Shown: positions 47,447-58,613 of the stretch, in pieces | Layout of the letters: every line of letters starts with the position of its first letter | How positions within the stretch are numbered: the stretch's first letter is position 1 | NCBI GenBank assembly: GCA_029834535.1 | Contig: JAQMWT010000142.1 | Location: 1 to 60,000, forward strand | Direction: 5' to 3' | Length of the DNA: 60,000 bases | Origin: Chrysophaeum taylorii | Lineage: Eukaryota > Sar > Pelagophyceae > Pelagomonadales > Pelagomonadaceae | Program-made: the position numbers and the translations under genes | Notes under the pieces: model-generated | The model's input: the letters and a program-made list of their open reading frames with translations, nothing else | What the model was told of the DNA's origin: nothing | Database searches by the model: none

Positions 47447-50400
47447 CTATCTCAAGCAGGATTCCGAGGCCGAGGGTGGAGTGAGGTCGAGTTGCGGCGT
47501 TTGAACGGCGCCCGACGCGCGTTGGTTGTGCACTGTCAAAAATAGATTCTTCGAAGCCTCATCCTGGACTTGACGACGAGCGTCGAGCACGCGTAGCATC
47601 CTAGGCGGCTCGTCGAGTTTTCTTGCTGCTGGCGGCGGCCCGTTGTTGTTGTTGTTGTTTTTCGGAGGCTGCTGCTGCTGTTGCTGCTGCTGCTGTTGGT
47701 AGGCGTCTCTCGTGACCGCCTGGCTCTTGCGGCGCGCCTCGCTCGCTCGACGCTTGGCGCGGTCGAGGAAGGCTCCTTCGTCGGGTACGGGAAATTTGAA
47801 GTCGTCCCGAAGCAAGGCAGCGCTCTTGAGGGCGTCGCGGCAGGCGAGGGCCGCCTCGCGGCGCGGCGGCAGGCGGGCCAAGCCAATGATGAGGCCCCGA
47901 AGCTCAACGTCCGAGGCTCCGAGAATTGCCGACGCGAGACGGTTTTTGGCGGGAGGCCCGTCGCTCTCTCCCCGAACGCGGTCCCCGGCGGCGATCTCTT
48001 CGATAAAGGTGACGCCCACAGCCGAGAGGGCGAGCAAGCCGGCGGCGAGGAACGCCTCGCCCGCGACGCCGGCCCACTCGGTTTCGAGCGCCCAGTCCGC
48101 GTCGACGCCCGACGCGGCATGGTCGGATTCGCCCGTGAAGATGAGTCGCGCGACGTAGGCGGTCACCGACGCGAACGCGAGCGTCTTGGCCGAGACCGAC
48201 GAGGCGACGAGAGCCGATAACTTGACGCCAAACGCCGCGCCTGCTGTCGACTGGGCCGAGCTCGACAACGCCATGGCGCTCTTGGCCGACGCGCCGAGCT
48301 TGGCCGACGCGCCGAGCGCACCCTTGGCCGCCGCGCCGCTAGCGACGCCCCCGGTCGCCGACGCGACGTACGACACGGCGAGCGTCGCGCCGCGCGGCGT
48401 TTCGCCGAGGGCGGAGACTATCTCGCGAACGCCTGCCGAGACGCCGTCTGGCAGCGCCGAGAGGACCACGCGCTCCCACAGCGCGTTCACGACCAGTTTC
48501 GCCAGAGGCTCGTACGCCTCGGGCGGGAGCGCCGCCAGCGTCTCGAGCGCCTTCTCGAGCACGAGCTCGGGCGACAGCTCGCGGAGCGTCGACAGCAACA
48601 ACGATTCGAGAGGAAGATCACTCTTCCCTTTCTCGCTCGCGAACGGCAACCACGACGTCATCCGGGCGCGGTCCAGGGTCTCGACGACGGGCTCGCTCGC
48701 GCCCGCGAAAATGATTTTGTTGTTGTTGGCGTCGTCGCCCGCGTCGGTACGTTTCTCTAGCAAGATACGTCGAAGCGACGCGATCGCTGCTTTGGCACGC
48801 GTGGTCGTGGTCTGCGATGCGCCATTAATATTATTATTTACAATGTCGTTGTTGTTGTTGTTGTTGTTGCTGGTAAAGGGTGGTTGTTGCGAGACAGTTT
48901 GCCGCTGCTGTAGCCGCTCGCGGCTCTTATCGTCGGGCGACCCCCCCGCCGCCGCTTTGGCAAACATTTCCGCGAGGTTAGCGAAACGGCTCGACTTCTT
49001 TTCGGCGGTGACGAGCGCATCGATGATCCCTCGCTTGACCCGGAACGGCGCCTCCTCCTTTGACAACAATCGGATTGCCTCGTCCGCCACGCGGTTCGGC
49101 TTGACGCCGTGGAGCAGCGCGTACGCTGTCGACCGGAGGATATCGACGTCGCAGCACTCGGCGGCGCGCGCGAGAGAGTGGAGAGCCGCGGCCGAGTTCG
49201 GACCGCGGTTCTTGTTGTCGGCGGCGGCGTCCAGAATCTTGGCGGCGAGATTGCGAAGCGCCGCCTCGGGCGCGGCGTCGACTAGGCTCGTCGCCGCCTC
49301 GACTAGTTCGTCAGGCGGGAGCGCTCGTACGAGCGCGACGGCCTCGTCGCGGACGAATTTTGCTGGCAGCGTTTCGACCAAAGAACGGACCTGCGCGGCC
49401 ACGAGGGCGGGCGGGAGGCGCTCGACGGCCTCGGCGACGGCCGACCGGGCCATCGCCTCGTCTGCCGTTCTCGCCGGGCTCGCCGGCTGAGGCGGTTGGC
49501 TCTTGCCGTTCGTCCCGAACAACCACGACGATCCAAATCGCTTGCGAAGACTAGGAAAGGACTTGCCGCGGTCCGTCGTCGGCAACACGAGTTGTTGATC
49601 GTCGACCTCTTCATCCTCGCGCGCGAGAACGCTGCTGCCTAACGGAGCGATCGGAAACAGCGTTGACGCGACGCGATCGAACGACTCCTGCGCTCTGCGC
49701 ATCTCGTTGCTGTTCTCGGCAAGCGCGGCCGCGAGGGCTGGTGTGCCGAGGAGGGCTCTGGCGCGCCCCTCCGAAAGCACCTGCACGGCGTCGGCGACTG
49801 CGCGTCGCCGCTCTGCCGCGGGAAGCGCGAGGAGAACCCGCGGCGCGAGCCACGCGGCCGTCGCGGCGTCCAGCTTCGAATTCAACAGCTTCTCTCGCAA
49901 AACAAGCACCGACTCGTTGGTGCCACCGGCACGCAGCTTGCTTCCGCCGGAAGACGAGTCGATCGTTCGACTCGCCGCGACGATAGCTGCCGGTGGCGGA
50001 GGTGCCCCCACGACGGCCGCGAGCACTCTCGGGGCGATCGTCTCCAGTCGGGCTGGTCCGACGCGCTTTACGGCGTTTCCGACGACCCGCTTCAGCGTCG
50101 GGGCGTCCGTCTCGCGAATCCATTTGTTCACCATAGTCTTTGCGACGCGACGCGGCACCAGCCGCGCGATCGCCACTTGACTCGTGTCGCGGACCACCTT
50201 GTCCAAATGGATTCCGTCGTGCTGCCGCTCCTTGCCCGCGCGCGGCTCCTCCTTACTAAACCTGTTAAAGAACAACGACCACAGGCCCTCGCTCTTTTTG
50301 GTCTCTTCTCCAACATTCCCCATAGTCGCATTCTCCATGTTTTTCAGCGCGAGCGCCGCCACAGCGGCCGCCTCTTGGCGCGTCTCGCCACGACTCTGAT

Positions 50401-50881
50401 CAGCGGCCATCCCGTCGCCTTCTCGGCGAGGCTTGTTGGTCCCCAAGATCGAGTTTGCGACCCACGCCGGCGCGGCAAAGAGCAGGATCGACTTGTGCTG
50501 GCGTGGCTGCAGGGTCTGACCCACGGCGATCAGGAGCGCCTTGAGGGCTTCTTCCGGCATAGCCTCGCAGACGCCGTTGAGCATCACTTTGAGCTCGTCG
50601 CCGGGCAACACTCCGAGGGCCATCACGCTCGACGCAATCACCGAGAGCGACTCCGCTTCGCGCAGAGTGGCTGCTTGCGTCGCCTCCGAGTTTTCCTCGG
50701 CGACCTGCCGCAGCCCGCGACGCTCCGTCGGCGCTTGCAAAGAAGACGACACGCGACGATCCGTCGGAGCTTGCACAGGAGACGACACGCGTCGCGGTGC
50801 CGTCGATATCATCACCCGAGGCACGGTGTCGATCAACGCCGCGCCGGGTACCAAGGCAAGCACACAATAATACAACACCAT
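47447..50881 (-). CDS. Large secreted or membrane protein of unknown function
   Basis: A 1,144-aa single-exon protein that I do not recognise. The N-terminus (MVLYYCVLALVPGAALIDT) is a signal peptide. Much of the body is helical with repeated Leu/Pro/Glu patterns (AVERLPPALVAAQVRSLVETL, and similar phrases such as ALVRALPPDELVEAATSLV, TLRELSPELVLEKALETLAALPPEAY), suggesting alpha-helical repeats of about 30-35 residues. Near residues 890-1000 are Ala/Ser-rich hydrophobic stretches (GVASGAAAKGALGASAKLG, then LAAGLLALSAVGVTFIEE) that could be membrane-associated. Poly-Asn (about residue 690) and poly-Gln/Asn runs near the C-terminus come from trinucleotide repeats. The PVQAPTDRR and SLQAPTERR phrases near residue 40 are a small internal duplication. 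Confidence 0.65.
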   Translation of the reverse strand: MVLYYCVLALVPGAALIDTVPRVMISTAPRRVSSPVQAPTDRRVSSSLQAPTERRGLRQVAEENSEATQAATLREAESLSVIASSVMALGVLPGDELKVMLNGVCEAMPEEALKALLIAVGQTLQPRQHKSILLFAAPAWVANSILGTNKPRREGDGMAADQSRGETRQEAAAVAALALKNMENATMGNVGEETKKSEGLWSLFFNRFSKEEPRAGKERQHDGIHLDKVVRDTSQVAIARLVPRRVAKTMVNKWIRETDAPTLKRVVGNAVKRVGPARLETIAPRVLAAVVGAPPPPAAIVAASRTIDSSSGGSKLRAGGTNESVLVLREKLLNSKLDAATAAWLAPRVLLALPAAERRRAVADAVQVLSEGRARALLGTPALAAALAENSNEMRRAQESFDRVASTLFPIAPLGSSVLAREDEEVDDQQLVLPTTDRGKSFPSLRKRFGSSWLFGTNGKSQPPQPASPARTADEAMARSAVAEAVERLPPALVAAQVRSLVETLPAKFVRDEAVALVRALPPDELVEAATSLVDAAPEAALRNLAAKILDAAADNKNRGPNSAAALHSLARAAECCDVDILRSTAYALLHGVKPNRVADEAIRLLSKEEAPFRVKRGIIDALVTAEKKSSRFANLAEMFAKAAAGGSPDDKSRERLQQRQTVSQQPPFTSNNNNNNNDIVNNNINGASQTTTTRAKAAIASLRRILLEKRTDAGDDANNNKIIFAGASEPVVETLDRARMTSWLPFASEKGKSDLPLESLLLSTLRELSPELVLEKALETLAALPPEAYEPLAKLVVNALWERVVLSALPDGVSAGVREIVSALGETPRGATLAVSYVASATGGVASGAAAKGALGASAKLGASAKSAMALSSSAQSTAGAAFGVKLSALVASSVSAKTLAFASVTAYVARLIFTGESDHAASGVDADWALETEWAGVAGEAFLAAGLLALSAVGVTFIEEIAAGDRVRGESDGPPAKNRLASAILGASDVELRGLIIGLARLPPRREAALACRDALKSAALLRDDFKFPVPDEGAFLDRAKRRASEARRKSQAVTRDAYQQQQQQQQQQPPKNNNNNNGPPPAARKLDEPPRMLRVLDARRQVQDEASKNLFLTVHNQRASGAVQTPQLDLTPPSASESCLR

Positions 50882-51451
50882 GTTGTTGTGACGAATCCGC
50901 CACCACCGAGTCGTGACGTGGAAGGGTTTTTTGGCCTCCTACGTCAGCATGAGCTGGTGACATGTAACCCTTACCCGCTTTCAAGAAAGGCGGCCCATTT
51001 GTTTTTCGGCGCGGTCGATATGACTGGACCGCGGCGACACCTCATCAATATGAACGCCAGATCCTCGAGAAGTGCGATCGTAACTTGCCACACTTATTAT
51101 TCTAAGCCAAATTTTCCCAGGAACAGGGGGGGTACGTACCCCGCGCCCGAGGTGGATAATGCGAATTTCGCACTTGACTGGTACATGTGCTCCCAACCGT
51201 GCATACACAGTAGTCCGTGGCGGTCGAGGGAGGGCTCATGTTGCGGTGATTACACGCGACTCCCTTTTTCCCGCAGTGGCACATCTTGTATCCGAGCTTC
51301 GGATTTCCGGCTCGGCTAGTGTATAAATGATGATGGCCTCATGCAGCAGCAAGGGGATTGGAAGAGACGGGGCGGGAACTGGAGAAAACAAGATAATGAG
51401 AGCTGAGGCCTTGAAGAAGAAGACGAAAAACCAACGTTACATGCCCTACTA
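50882..51451. other. Intergenic region
   Basis: 570 bp with no supported gene. It separates two genes on the minus strand and should hold the promoter of the 1,144-aa protein and the 3' end of UNC119. Confidence 0.6.
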
Positions 51452-52240
51452 CTAGATGTAGTCTGACTCCTTGGACCAAACAACTTCATCGTCGTCTTCG
51501 TGCTTTGACTGGGACTTTGAACCTGCGGGTCGTCCTCCTCGGGTAGAAGTGGAGCCCTTCGACTTGGCTTCGGCCTTATCGTCGCCATAAACGGTGGCGG
51601 AGGAGCCTTCTTTGGCCTGCTTAGCCTGGCGCTTGGCTGAGCGCTTCTGTTCGTACTTGTGTTCGTAGGACTTGCACTGTGCGTGGGCGTCCTCACGGAT
51701 GTACTTGTAATAGGCCTTGTTGTGCATAACAAGACGGCCAGCAACAAAGTAGAAAGAGTCAGAGGATGTTTCGTAGGGATGGGCTATCATGTTGTCGACG
51801 AGGCTCGGCTCCAACGGCGGCATAACGTAAACGGCATCCCACGTGTTCTTCGACCCAGGAATGCAAAACCCAAAGTCGAAGTCGTACGATTTGATGAGCT
51901 TGTCGCGGAAGTAGTGGCGTTCGATCATGCGAAAGTCACGGAGCGGCTCGTCGCCAACGGAGAAGACGAGTGATGTTGCAATCCTCGGCAGCTTGAGGAA
52001 GTCTTCGCTCAACTCGTAGTTAATCTTTCGTAGGCTGTCGGGGTTACGCGGGTCATGGGCCGCGTAATCGATAGGCAACGGCCGCTCGCGAGAGACTTCG
52101 AATATGGTCTTCTTCGTCTCATAGTCCTGAATCACAAAGCTCAAGAACTCGATCCCATATTGGTTCGCGCTCAACGGACACAAGAATTTCTTCGTCGGCG
52201 CACTCAGTGAGAGCACCGTCTCCGGTGTCACGAGTGCCAT
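51452..52240 (-). CDS. UNC119: UNC119-like lipid-binding chaperone (PDE6-delta fold)
   Basis: A 262-aa protein with the UNC119/PDE6-delta beta-sandwich. It binds N-terminal acyl groups of cargo proteins and shuttles them to cilia or membranes under Arl GTPase control. Signatures include LCPLSANQYGIEFLSFVIQD, FSVGDEPLRDFRMIERHYFR, LIKSYDFDFGFCIPGSKNTW, then HPYETSSDSFYFV and RLVMHNKAYY, all near-diagnostic for UNC119 over PDE6-delta. The C-terminal 60 residues are a charged Lys/Ser/Glu tail absent from the animal protein. The start is the ATG at 52240 (MALVTPET); upstream of it the frame opens only with TTG. Confidence 0.95.
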   Translation of the reverse strand: MALVTPETVLSLSAPTKKFLCPLSANQYGIEFLSFVIQDYETKKTIFEVSRERPLPIDYAAHDPRNPDSLRKINYELSEDFLKLPRIATSLVFSVGDEPLRDFRMIERHYFRDKLIKSYDFDFGFCIPGSKNTWDAVYVMPPLEPSLVDNMIAHPYETSSDSFYFVAGRLVMHNKAYYKYIREDAHAQCKSYEHKYEQKRSAKRQAKQAKEGSSATVYGDDKAEAKSKGSTSTRGGRPAGSKSQSKHEDDDEVVWSKESDYI

Positions 52241-53050
52241 GCCGCTGGTCCGCCACTGCCGACGCTCAACGCCTCGCTCCGCGACGAAATCAACAGCGCC
52301 GGGCGTCCCCAATTTATTGACTAGCGTACACCTACTTCGGAACTTTTTTCGTTAGGAAAGCTTTGTGAGCCTCTATTCCTGTACCCTGGTTGATAGTGCC
52401 CTCCGCACCCCGCTTCTTCGACAGCGTCCCCTCGACTATGGCTCAGTGTGTATACCGTGAGTAATAATAACAAGCTTGAAGGCCGATATTTCGCTCGAAA
52501 AGGGTTATCTAAACGTTTCTCTCTCGAGCTCGAGCTCGACTCTCATCCGCTGGCCATTTGCTATGTTGCTGCAGCGCAACGGAACAACTAGTGCGTCCGT
52601 CTAGAATACAACAACGGCTACGACTACGACTCAGACGGCGAGAGGCGAATACTTCGCAACTGAGCCTACATAGGGGCCACACGTAGGCGGCGCCCTCCAC
52701 GCGATGAAAATAGGGTCGCGGCGCGTCGGAGACCAAAACATGACCCCGAGAAGGAGTTTCATAGACATCATATGAGAAAGCGCGTGTGCTTTTCTCCTTT
52801 ACAACACTGTGCTTATCTAGGGGTATATAACATTGAGGGGGGGGGACCCAACCTGATGTCCGATGCAGTGAGGAGTGGCTGCAATAGAGATAGTGGTCTG
52901 TGTTCACCGTGCACCCTAAACCCCATTTGTGGCAAGGGGAAATGCCTCGGGCATTAAGGTCAATCGATGCCCAAAAAGAAGCGACAAGCGATGATGAGTT
53001 GGGTGCAAGCGACAGCATACTTCGCATTATCTCTCTTGGATGTAAGTCAA
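52241..53050. other. Intergenic region
   Basis: 810 bp without a supported gene. A CTCGAG-rich patch lies at 52523-52540, and the composition is otherwise mixed. Confidence 0.55.
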
Positions 53051-56000
53051 TCAGGCCGGCTCCTCGTTTATTCTAGAATCCATTTCTTTATAAGAATCGG
53101 ATCGTGACCAAACTGTTTCATTGTTTGAGACAGCCATCCAGATAAACACAAGGAACAAGGCAAGAAGGATGCCGCCAGTAAAGGCAAGAACAACAGACAC
53201 AATAAGGATTGCGCGAGTGAAACTTTTGGACTTTTTCTTCTTTGAATCCGCCTGCGACGTGTCGATGTCGACGCTTGCGATGCACACGCCGTCGGTGCAC
53301 TCGAGATCGACGCCGCACAGATCAGCGCCCTCCACGCAGGCTTCGCCCTCGCTTAAGAATGCCGACGACAGGAGAACCGTGCGGCCGTTCAGCGGCTGCA
53401 CGGGCCGGTAGTTGGAGGGATTTGGGAAGATGGACTGGAAGTACGCGTACTGCGAGGGCGAGATGGTCGACGTCTGCTGCATGACAAACCACTCGACGAG
53501 CTCCGAACACGGCGGGGTTGTCAGACTCCCATGGTAGCGATAGAAGTCTCCCGCTAAGATGTCAGAGAAGAAGGACAGATCCACGTTGCCCGAGATGGCG
53601 GTGCCTTCGTCACTCTCGACTGTCGGCGCTTCCTCGAACGCAATCGACTGCAGGAACTCGTTGTCGACATCATCCTCGGTCAGCTCGAAAAAAATACCGA
53701 CGACGACGTAGTCTCCCGCCGCAGACGAGTGGACGATGTGCATTTCGGCGTCGTAGTGCTCGCCGTCAACCGTGTGCTCCGAGAGCAAGTGGAAGTGGAA
53801 CTGACTTACGGCGAAGGCCGTGTCGCCAAGCGTCGCGTTGCCAAAGTGGCCTTCGACCTCGAGATTATGGCCCGTGTTGAGTATTTCCAGGCCATCGAGG
53901 GCGACGTAGTCGTGCTCAAGCCTTTCACCGGCGGAAGTCAGTGCCTCGCTCGGCACAATATCGATCGGGGATTGGTAGTCGCCAGCACAGTCCGTCCAGG
54001 CGCTACAGTTCGCCCACTGGTCCGGACCCAAGCATGCTTCACAATCCTCGCCGTAGGCATCCTTGCCATCTTCGTAACCGTACTCGCATTCTTGTTCCTC
54101 ATCGTCAACCGTGCCGTCGCTCCCCGTGCACACACCGTCGGTGCACTCGAGATCGACGCCGCACAGATCAGCGCCCTCAACGCAGGCTTCGCCCTCGCTT
54201 AAGAATGCCGACGACAGGAGAACCGTGCGGCCGTTCAGCGGCTGCACGGGCCGGTAGTTGGAGGGATTTGGGAAGATGGACTGGAAGTACGCGTACTGCG
54301 AGGGCGAGATGGTCGACGTCTGCTGCATGACAAACCACTCGACGAGCTCCGAACACGGCGGGGTTGTCAGACTCCCATGGTAGCGATAGAAGTCTCCCGC
54401 TAAGATGTCAGAGAAGAAGGACAGATCCACGTTGCCCGAGATGGCGGTGCCTTCGTCACTCTCGACTGTCGGCGCTTCCTCGAACGCAATCGACTGCAGG
54501 AACTCGTTGTCGACATCATCCTCGGTCAGCTCGAAAAAAATACCGACGACGACGTAGTCTCCCGCCGCAGACGAGTGGACGATGTGCATTTCGGCGTCGT
54601 AGTGCTCGCCGTCAACCGTGTGCTCCGAGAGCAAGTGGAAGTGGAACTGACTTACGGCGAAGGCCGTGTCGCCAAGCGTCGCGTTGCCAAAGTGGCCTTC
54701 GACCTCGAGATTATGGCCCGTGTTGAGTATTTCCAGGCCATCGAGGGCGACGTAGTCGTGCTCAAGCCTTTCACCGGCGGAAGTCAGTGCCTCGCTCGGC
54801 ACAATATCGATCGGGGACTGGTAGTCGCCAGCACAGTCCGTCCAGGCGCTACAGTTCGCCCACTGGTCCGGACCCAAGCATGCTTCACAATCCTCGCCGT
54901 AGGCATCCTTGCCATCTTCGTAACCGTACTCGCATTCTTGTTCCTCATCGTCAACCGTGCCGTCGCTCCCCGTGCACACACCGTCGGTGCACTCGAGATC
55001 GACGCCGCACAGATCAGCGCCTCAACGCAGGCTTCGCCCTCGCTTAAGAATGCCGACGACAGGAGAACCGTGCGGCCGTTCAGCGGCTGCACGGGCCGGT
55101 AGTTGGAGGGATTTGGGAAGATGGACTGGAAGTACGCGTACTGCGAGGGCGAGATGGTCGACGTCTGATGCATGACAAACCACTCGACGAGCTCCGAACA
55201 CGGCGGGGTTGTCAGACTCCCATGGTAGCGATAGAAGTCTCCCGCTAAGATGTCAGAGAAGAAGGACAGATCCACGTTGCCCGAGATGGCGGTGCCTTCG
55301 TCACTCTCGACTGTCGGCGCTTCCTCGAACGCAATCGACTGCAGGAACTCGTTGTCGACATCATCCTCGGTCAGCTCGAAAAAAATACCGACGACGACGT
55401 AGTCTCCCGCCGCAGACGAGTGGACGATGTGCATTTCGGCGTCGTAGTGCTCGCCGTCAACCGTGTGCTCCGAGAGCAAGTGGAAGTGGAACTGACTTAC
55501 GGCGAAGGCCGTGTCGCCAAGCGTCGCGTTGCCAAAGTGGCCTTCGACCTCGAGATTATGGCCCGTGTTGAGTATTTCCAGGCCATCGAGGGCGACGTAG
55601 TCGTGCTCAAGCCTTTCACCGGCGGAAGTCAGTGCCTCGCTCGGCACAATATCGATCGGGGACTGGTAGTCGCCAGCACAGTCCGTCCAGGCGCTACAGT
55701 TCGCCCACTGGTCCGGACCCAAGCATGCTTCACAATCCTCGCCGTAGGCATCCTTGCCATCTTCGTAACCGTACTCGCATTCTTGTTCCTCATCGTCAAC
55801 CGTGCCGTCGCTCCCCGTGCACACACCGTCGGTGCACTCGAGATCGACGCCGCACAGATCAGCGCCCTCAACGCAGGCTTCGCCCTCGCTTAAGAATGCC
55901 GACGACAGGAGAACCGTGCGGCCGTTCAGCGGCTGCACGGGCCGGTAGTTGGAGGGATTTGGGAAGATGGACTGGAAGTACGCGTACTGCGAGGGCGAGA

Positions 56001-57540
56001 TGGTCGACGTCTGATGCATGACAAACCACTCGACGAGCTCCGAACACGGCGGGGTTGTCAGACTCCCATGGTAGCGATAGAAGTCTCCCGCTAAGATGTC
56101 AGAGAAGAAGGACAGATCCACGTTGCCCGAGATGGCGGTGCCTTCGTCACTCTCGACTGTCGGCGCTTCCTCGAACGCAATCGACTGCAGGAACTCGTTG
56201 TCGACATCATCCTCGGTCAGCTCGAAAAAAATACCGACGACGACGTAGTCTCCCGCCGCAGACGAGTGGACGATGTGCATTTCGGCGTCGTAGTGCTCGC
56301 CGTCAACCGTGTGCTCCGAGAGCAAGTGGAAGTGGAACTGACTTACGGCGAAGGCCGTGTCGCCAAGCGTCGCGTTGCCAAAGTGGCCTTCGACCTCGAG
56401 ATTATGGCCCGTGTTGAGTATTTCCAGGCCATCGAGGGCGACGTAGTCGTGCTCAAGCCTTTCACCGGCGGAAGTCAGTGCCTCGCTCGGCACAATATCG
56501 ATCGGGGACTGGTAGTCGCCAGCACAGTCCGTCCAGGCGCTACAGTTCGCCCACTGGTCCGGACCCAAGCATGCTTCACAATCCTCGCCGTAGGCATCCT
56601 TGCCATCTTCGTAACCGTACTCGCATTCTTGTTCCTCATCGTCAACCGTGCCGTCGCTCCCCGTGCACACACCGTCGGTGCACTCGAGATCGACGCCGCA
56701 CAGATCAGCGCCCTCAACGCAGGCTTCGCCCTCGCTTAAGAATGCCGACGACAGGAGAACCGTGCGGCCGTTCAGCGGCTGCACGGGCCGGTAGTTGGAG
56801 GGATTTGGGAAGATGGACTGGAAGTACGCGTACTGCGAGGGCGAGATGGTCGACGTCTGATGCATGACAAACCACTCGACGAGCTCCGAACACGGCGGGG
56901 TTGTCAGACTCCCATGGTAGCGATAGAAGTCTCCCGCTAAGATGTCAGAGAAGAAGGACAGATCCACGTTGCCCGAGATGGCGGTGCCTTCGTCACTCTC
57001 GACTGTCGGCGCTTCCTCGAACGCAATCGACTGCAGGAACTCGTTGTCGACATCATCCTCGGTCAGCTCGAAAAAAATACCGACGACGACGTAGTCTCCC
57101 GCCGCAGACGAGTGGACGATGTGCATTTCGGCGTCGTAGTGCTCGCCGTCAACCGTGTGCTCCGAGAGCAAGTGGAAGTGGAACTGACTTACGGCGAAGG
57201 CCGTGTCGCCAAGCGTCGCGTTGCCAAAGTGGCCTTCGACCTCGAGATTATGGCCCGTGTTGAGTATTTCCAGGCCATCGAGGGCGACGTAGTCGTGCTC
57301 AAGCCTTTCACCGGCGGAAGTCAGTGCCTCGCTCGGCACAATATCGATCGGGGATTGGTAGTCGCCAGCACAGTCCGTCCAGGCGCTACAGTTCGCCCAC
57401 TGGTTCGGACCCAAGCATGCTTCACAATCCTCGCCGTAGGCATCCTTGCCATCTTCGTAACCATACTCACAGTGCACACCCTCATCGAGCGCGCGGTGTG
57501 CTGACGCCAATGCCAAGGCGAAGCCGATGATCGAACGCAT
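53051..57540 (-). CDS. Membrane-anchored protein with five alpha-carbonic anhydrase domains; one-base frame break
   Basis: Reading from ATG at 57540: a signal peptide (MRSIIGFALALASAHRA), then five alpha-CA domains of 282 aa per repeat, a Cys-rich linker after each, a lysine cluster and a transmembrane helix (AILIVSVVLAFTGGILLALF) with a short cytosolic tail. In each domain the zinc ligands are visible (QFHFHLL and AEMHIVH; in domain 1 His121, His123 and His140), as are the proton-shuttle His in NTGHNLEV and the gatekeeper Thr in SLTTPPCSE. CO2 hydration outside the cell is the likely role, in inorganic-carbon supply. One C is missing at about 55020, in the linker after domain 3, so the frame runs into a stop at 54784; domains 4 and 5 lie in the other frame with no start of their own. 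With that base the product would be about 1,496 aa. Real mutation and assembly error cannot be separated here. Confidence 0.9.
53300..57530 (-). repeat. Five tandem 846-bp repeat units
   Basis: The sequence TTGTCAGACTCCCATGG recurs at 53518, 54364, 55209, 56055 and 56901, a period of 846 bp except one interval of 845. Units differ at only a few bases: CAT versus CAG codon after FVM (units 1-3 His, units 4-5 Gln), GATTGG versus GACTGG at the domain start (T in units 1 and 5), and Asn versus Asp in GPNQW (unit 1). Confidence 0.97.
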
Positions 57541-58613
57541 CGTGCTGCAACACTAAATGGGTGGTCGAGATCGAAAGGTTCTTCTTCGAAAAGGTCCGTG
57601 AGGATGTGCGGAATGAAACCAAATTTGATGTTCCTGTAGCTCACCTTCTGAAGTTCTCGTAATACTATTTTTTTGTGACGTGGTGTATCCGTTAACGGAC
57701 ACCAGTTCGGGTTGAATAATAATAATAATTCTAATAATTCTTATTCTGCGCGTGTTTGAAGTACCAACATTACCTAGAGGGTATGGGTAGAATCAACATA
57801 GTCTGCATTGTCTCTAGCCCTGTTGAGAGAGACGTTCTCCCTTGCTTCCCCAAGCTTGAGAGACTGGACCGGGACGGAAGGTGTTCAAGGTTGGTATTAG
57901 CGCCGCAGAGGCCACCAAACATGTGCTCAAGACCCTTCGTGACCCCTTGAGGCACAGAGACCGTCGATACGACTGGTGGCAGTTTTGCTTTCCGCCTTGG
58001 TTTCAGCCCATCATCCAAGAGAGAACGAGGTATGCCCTGCGCGCCGAGGCGATGGGCCCAGCGAGCATCGATATGCGGGGACTCACTGCGGGAACTCGCG
58101 AGGTTATCGACCCTACATTAGCGCGATGCACATGTTGGTCGGCTTTATGCACGCTTCAGAACAACCAACCTGACTTGGCATCGATCAAGCGCTCCGAGCC
58201 TCGCGGAGAGCGTCTGCGTCTGCGGACAACTGTCGGAAATATCGTTCTCACCGCAGTCGCCCACCTTATCGACCGTCTTATGCCGCAACGTGAACACCGA
58301 TGAACAACGAAAGTGGTCATTGCGCACCCCTGAATATTATAGTAACATCGACCAGCCTTCCCCTAATATTCGACTCGCAGCAACGAGGCAGCAGCGAGGC
58401 AGGTCACGCCGTAGGTATATGTCGATAGATCGACGATGTGGAGGCCCTCGGGGACTGCCACGAGTGCGCGTAAATACGGGCTAGCGGGTAGAGTCCGCGT
58501 CGGGCACGGCATGTGCGTAGCAATCCGCTTTGTCCCGGACAAGTTACAGGAGACACTTTACCCAGTAAATTTGTACAACTTTCAAGGCAAAAAGTTTCCA
58601 TCAAAGACAGTAT
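57541..58613. other. Intergenic region 5' of the carbonic anhydrase gene
   Basis: No gene is supported. A (TAA)n-like run is at 57715-57740. Open frames at 57880-58300 lack recognisable domains. Confidence 0.5.

Noticed and set aside
53518..57504. Repeated plus-strand frames of 120, 129 and 157 codons
   Set aside because: They recur with the 846-bp period as antisense copies of the carbonic anhydrase units.
53300..57530. CRISPR-like array
   Set aside because: Units are long, contiguous coding repeats without spacers in a eukaryotic genome.
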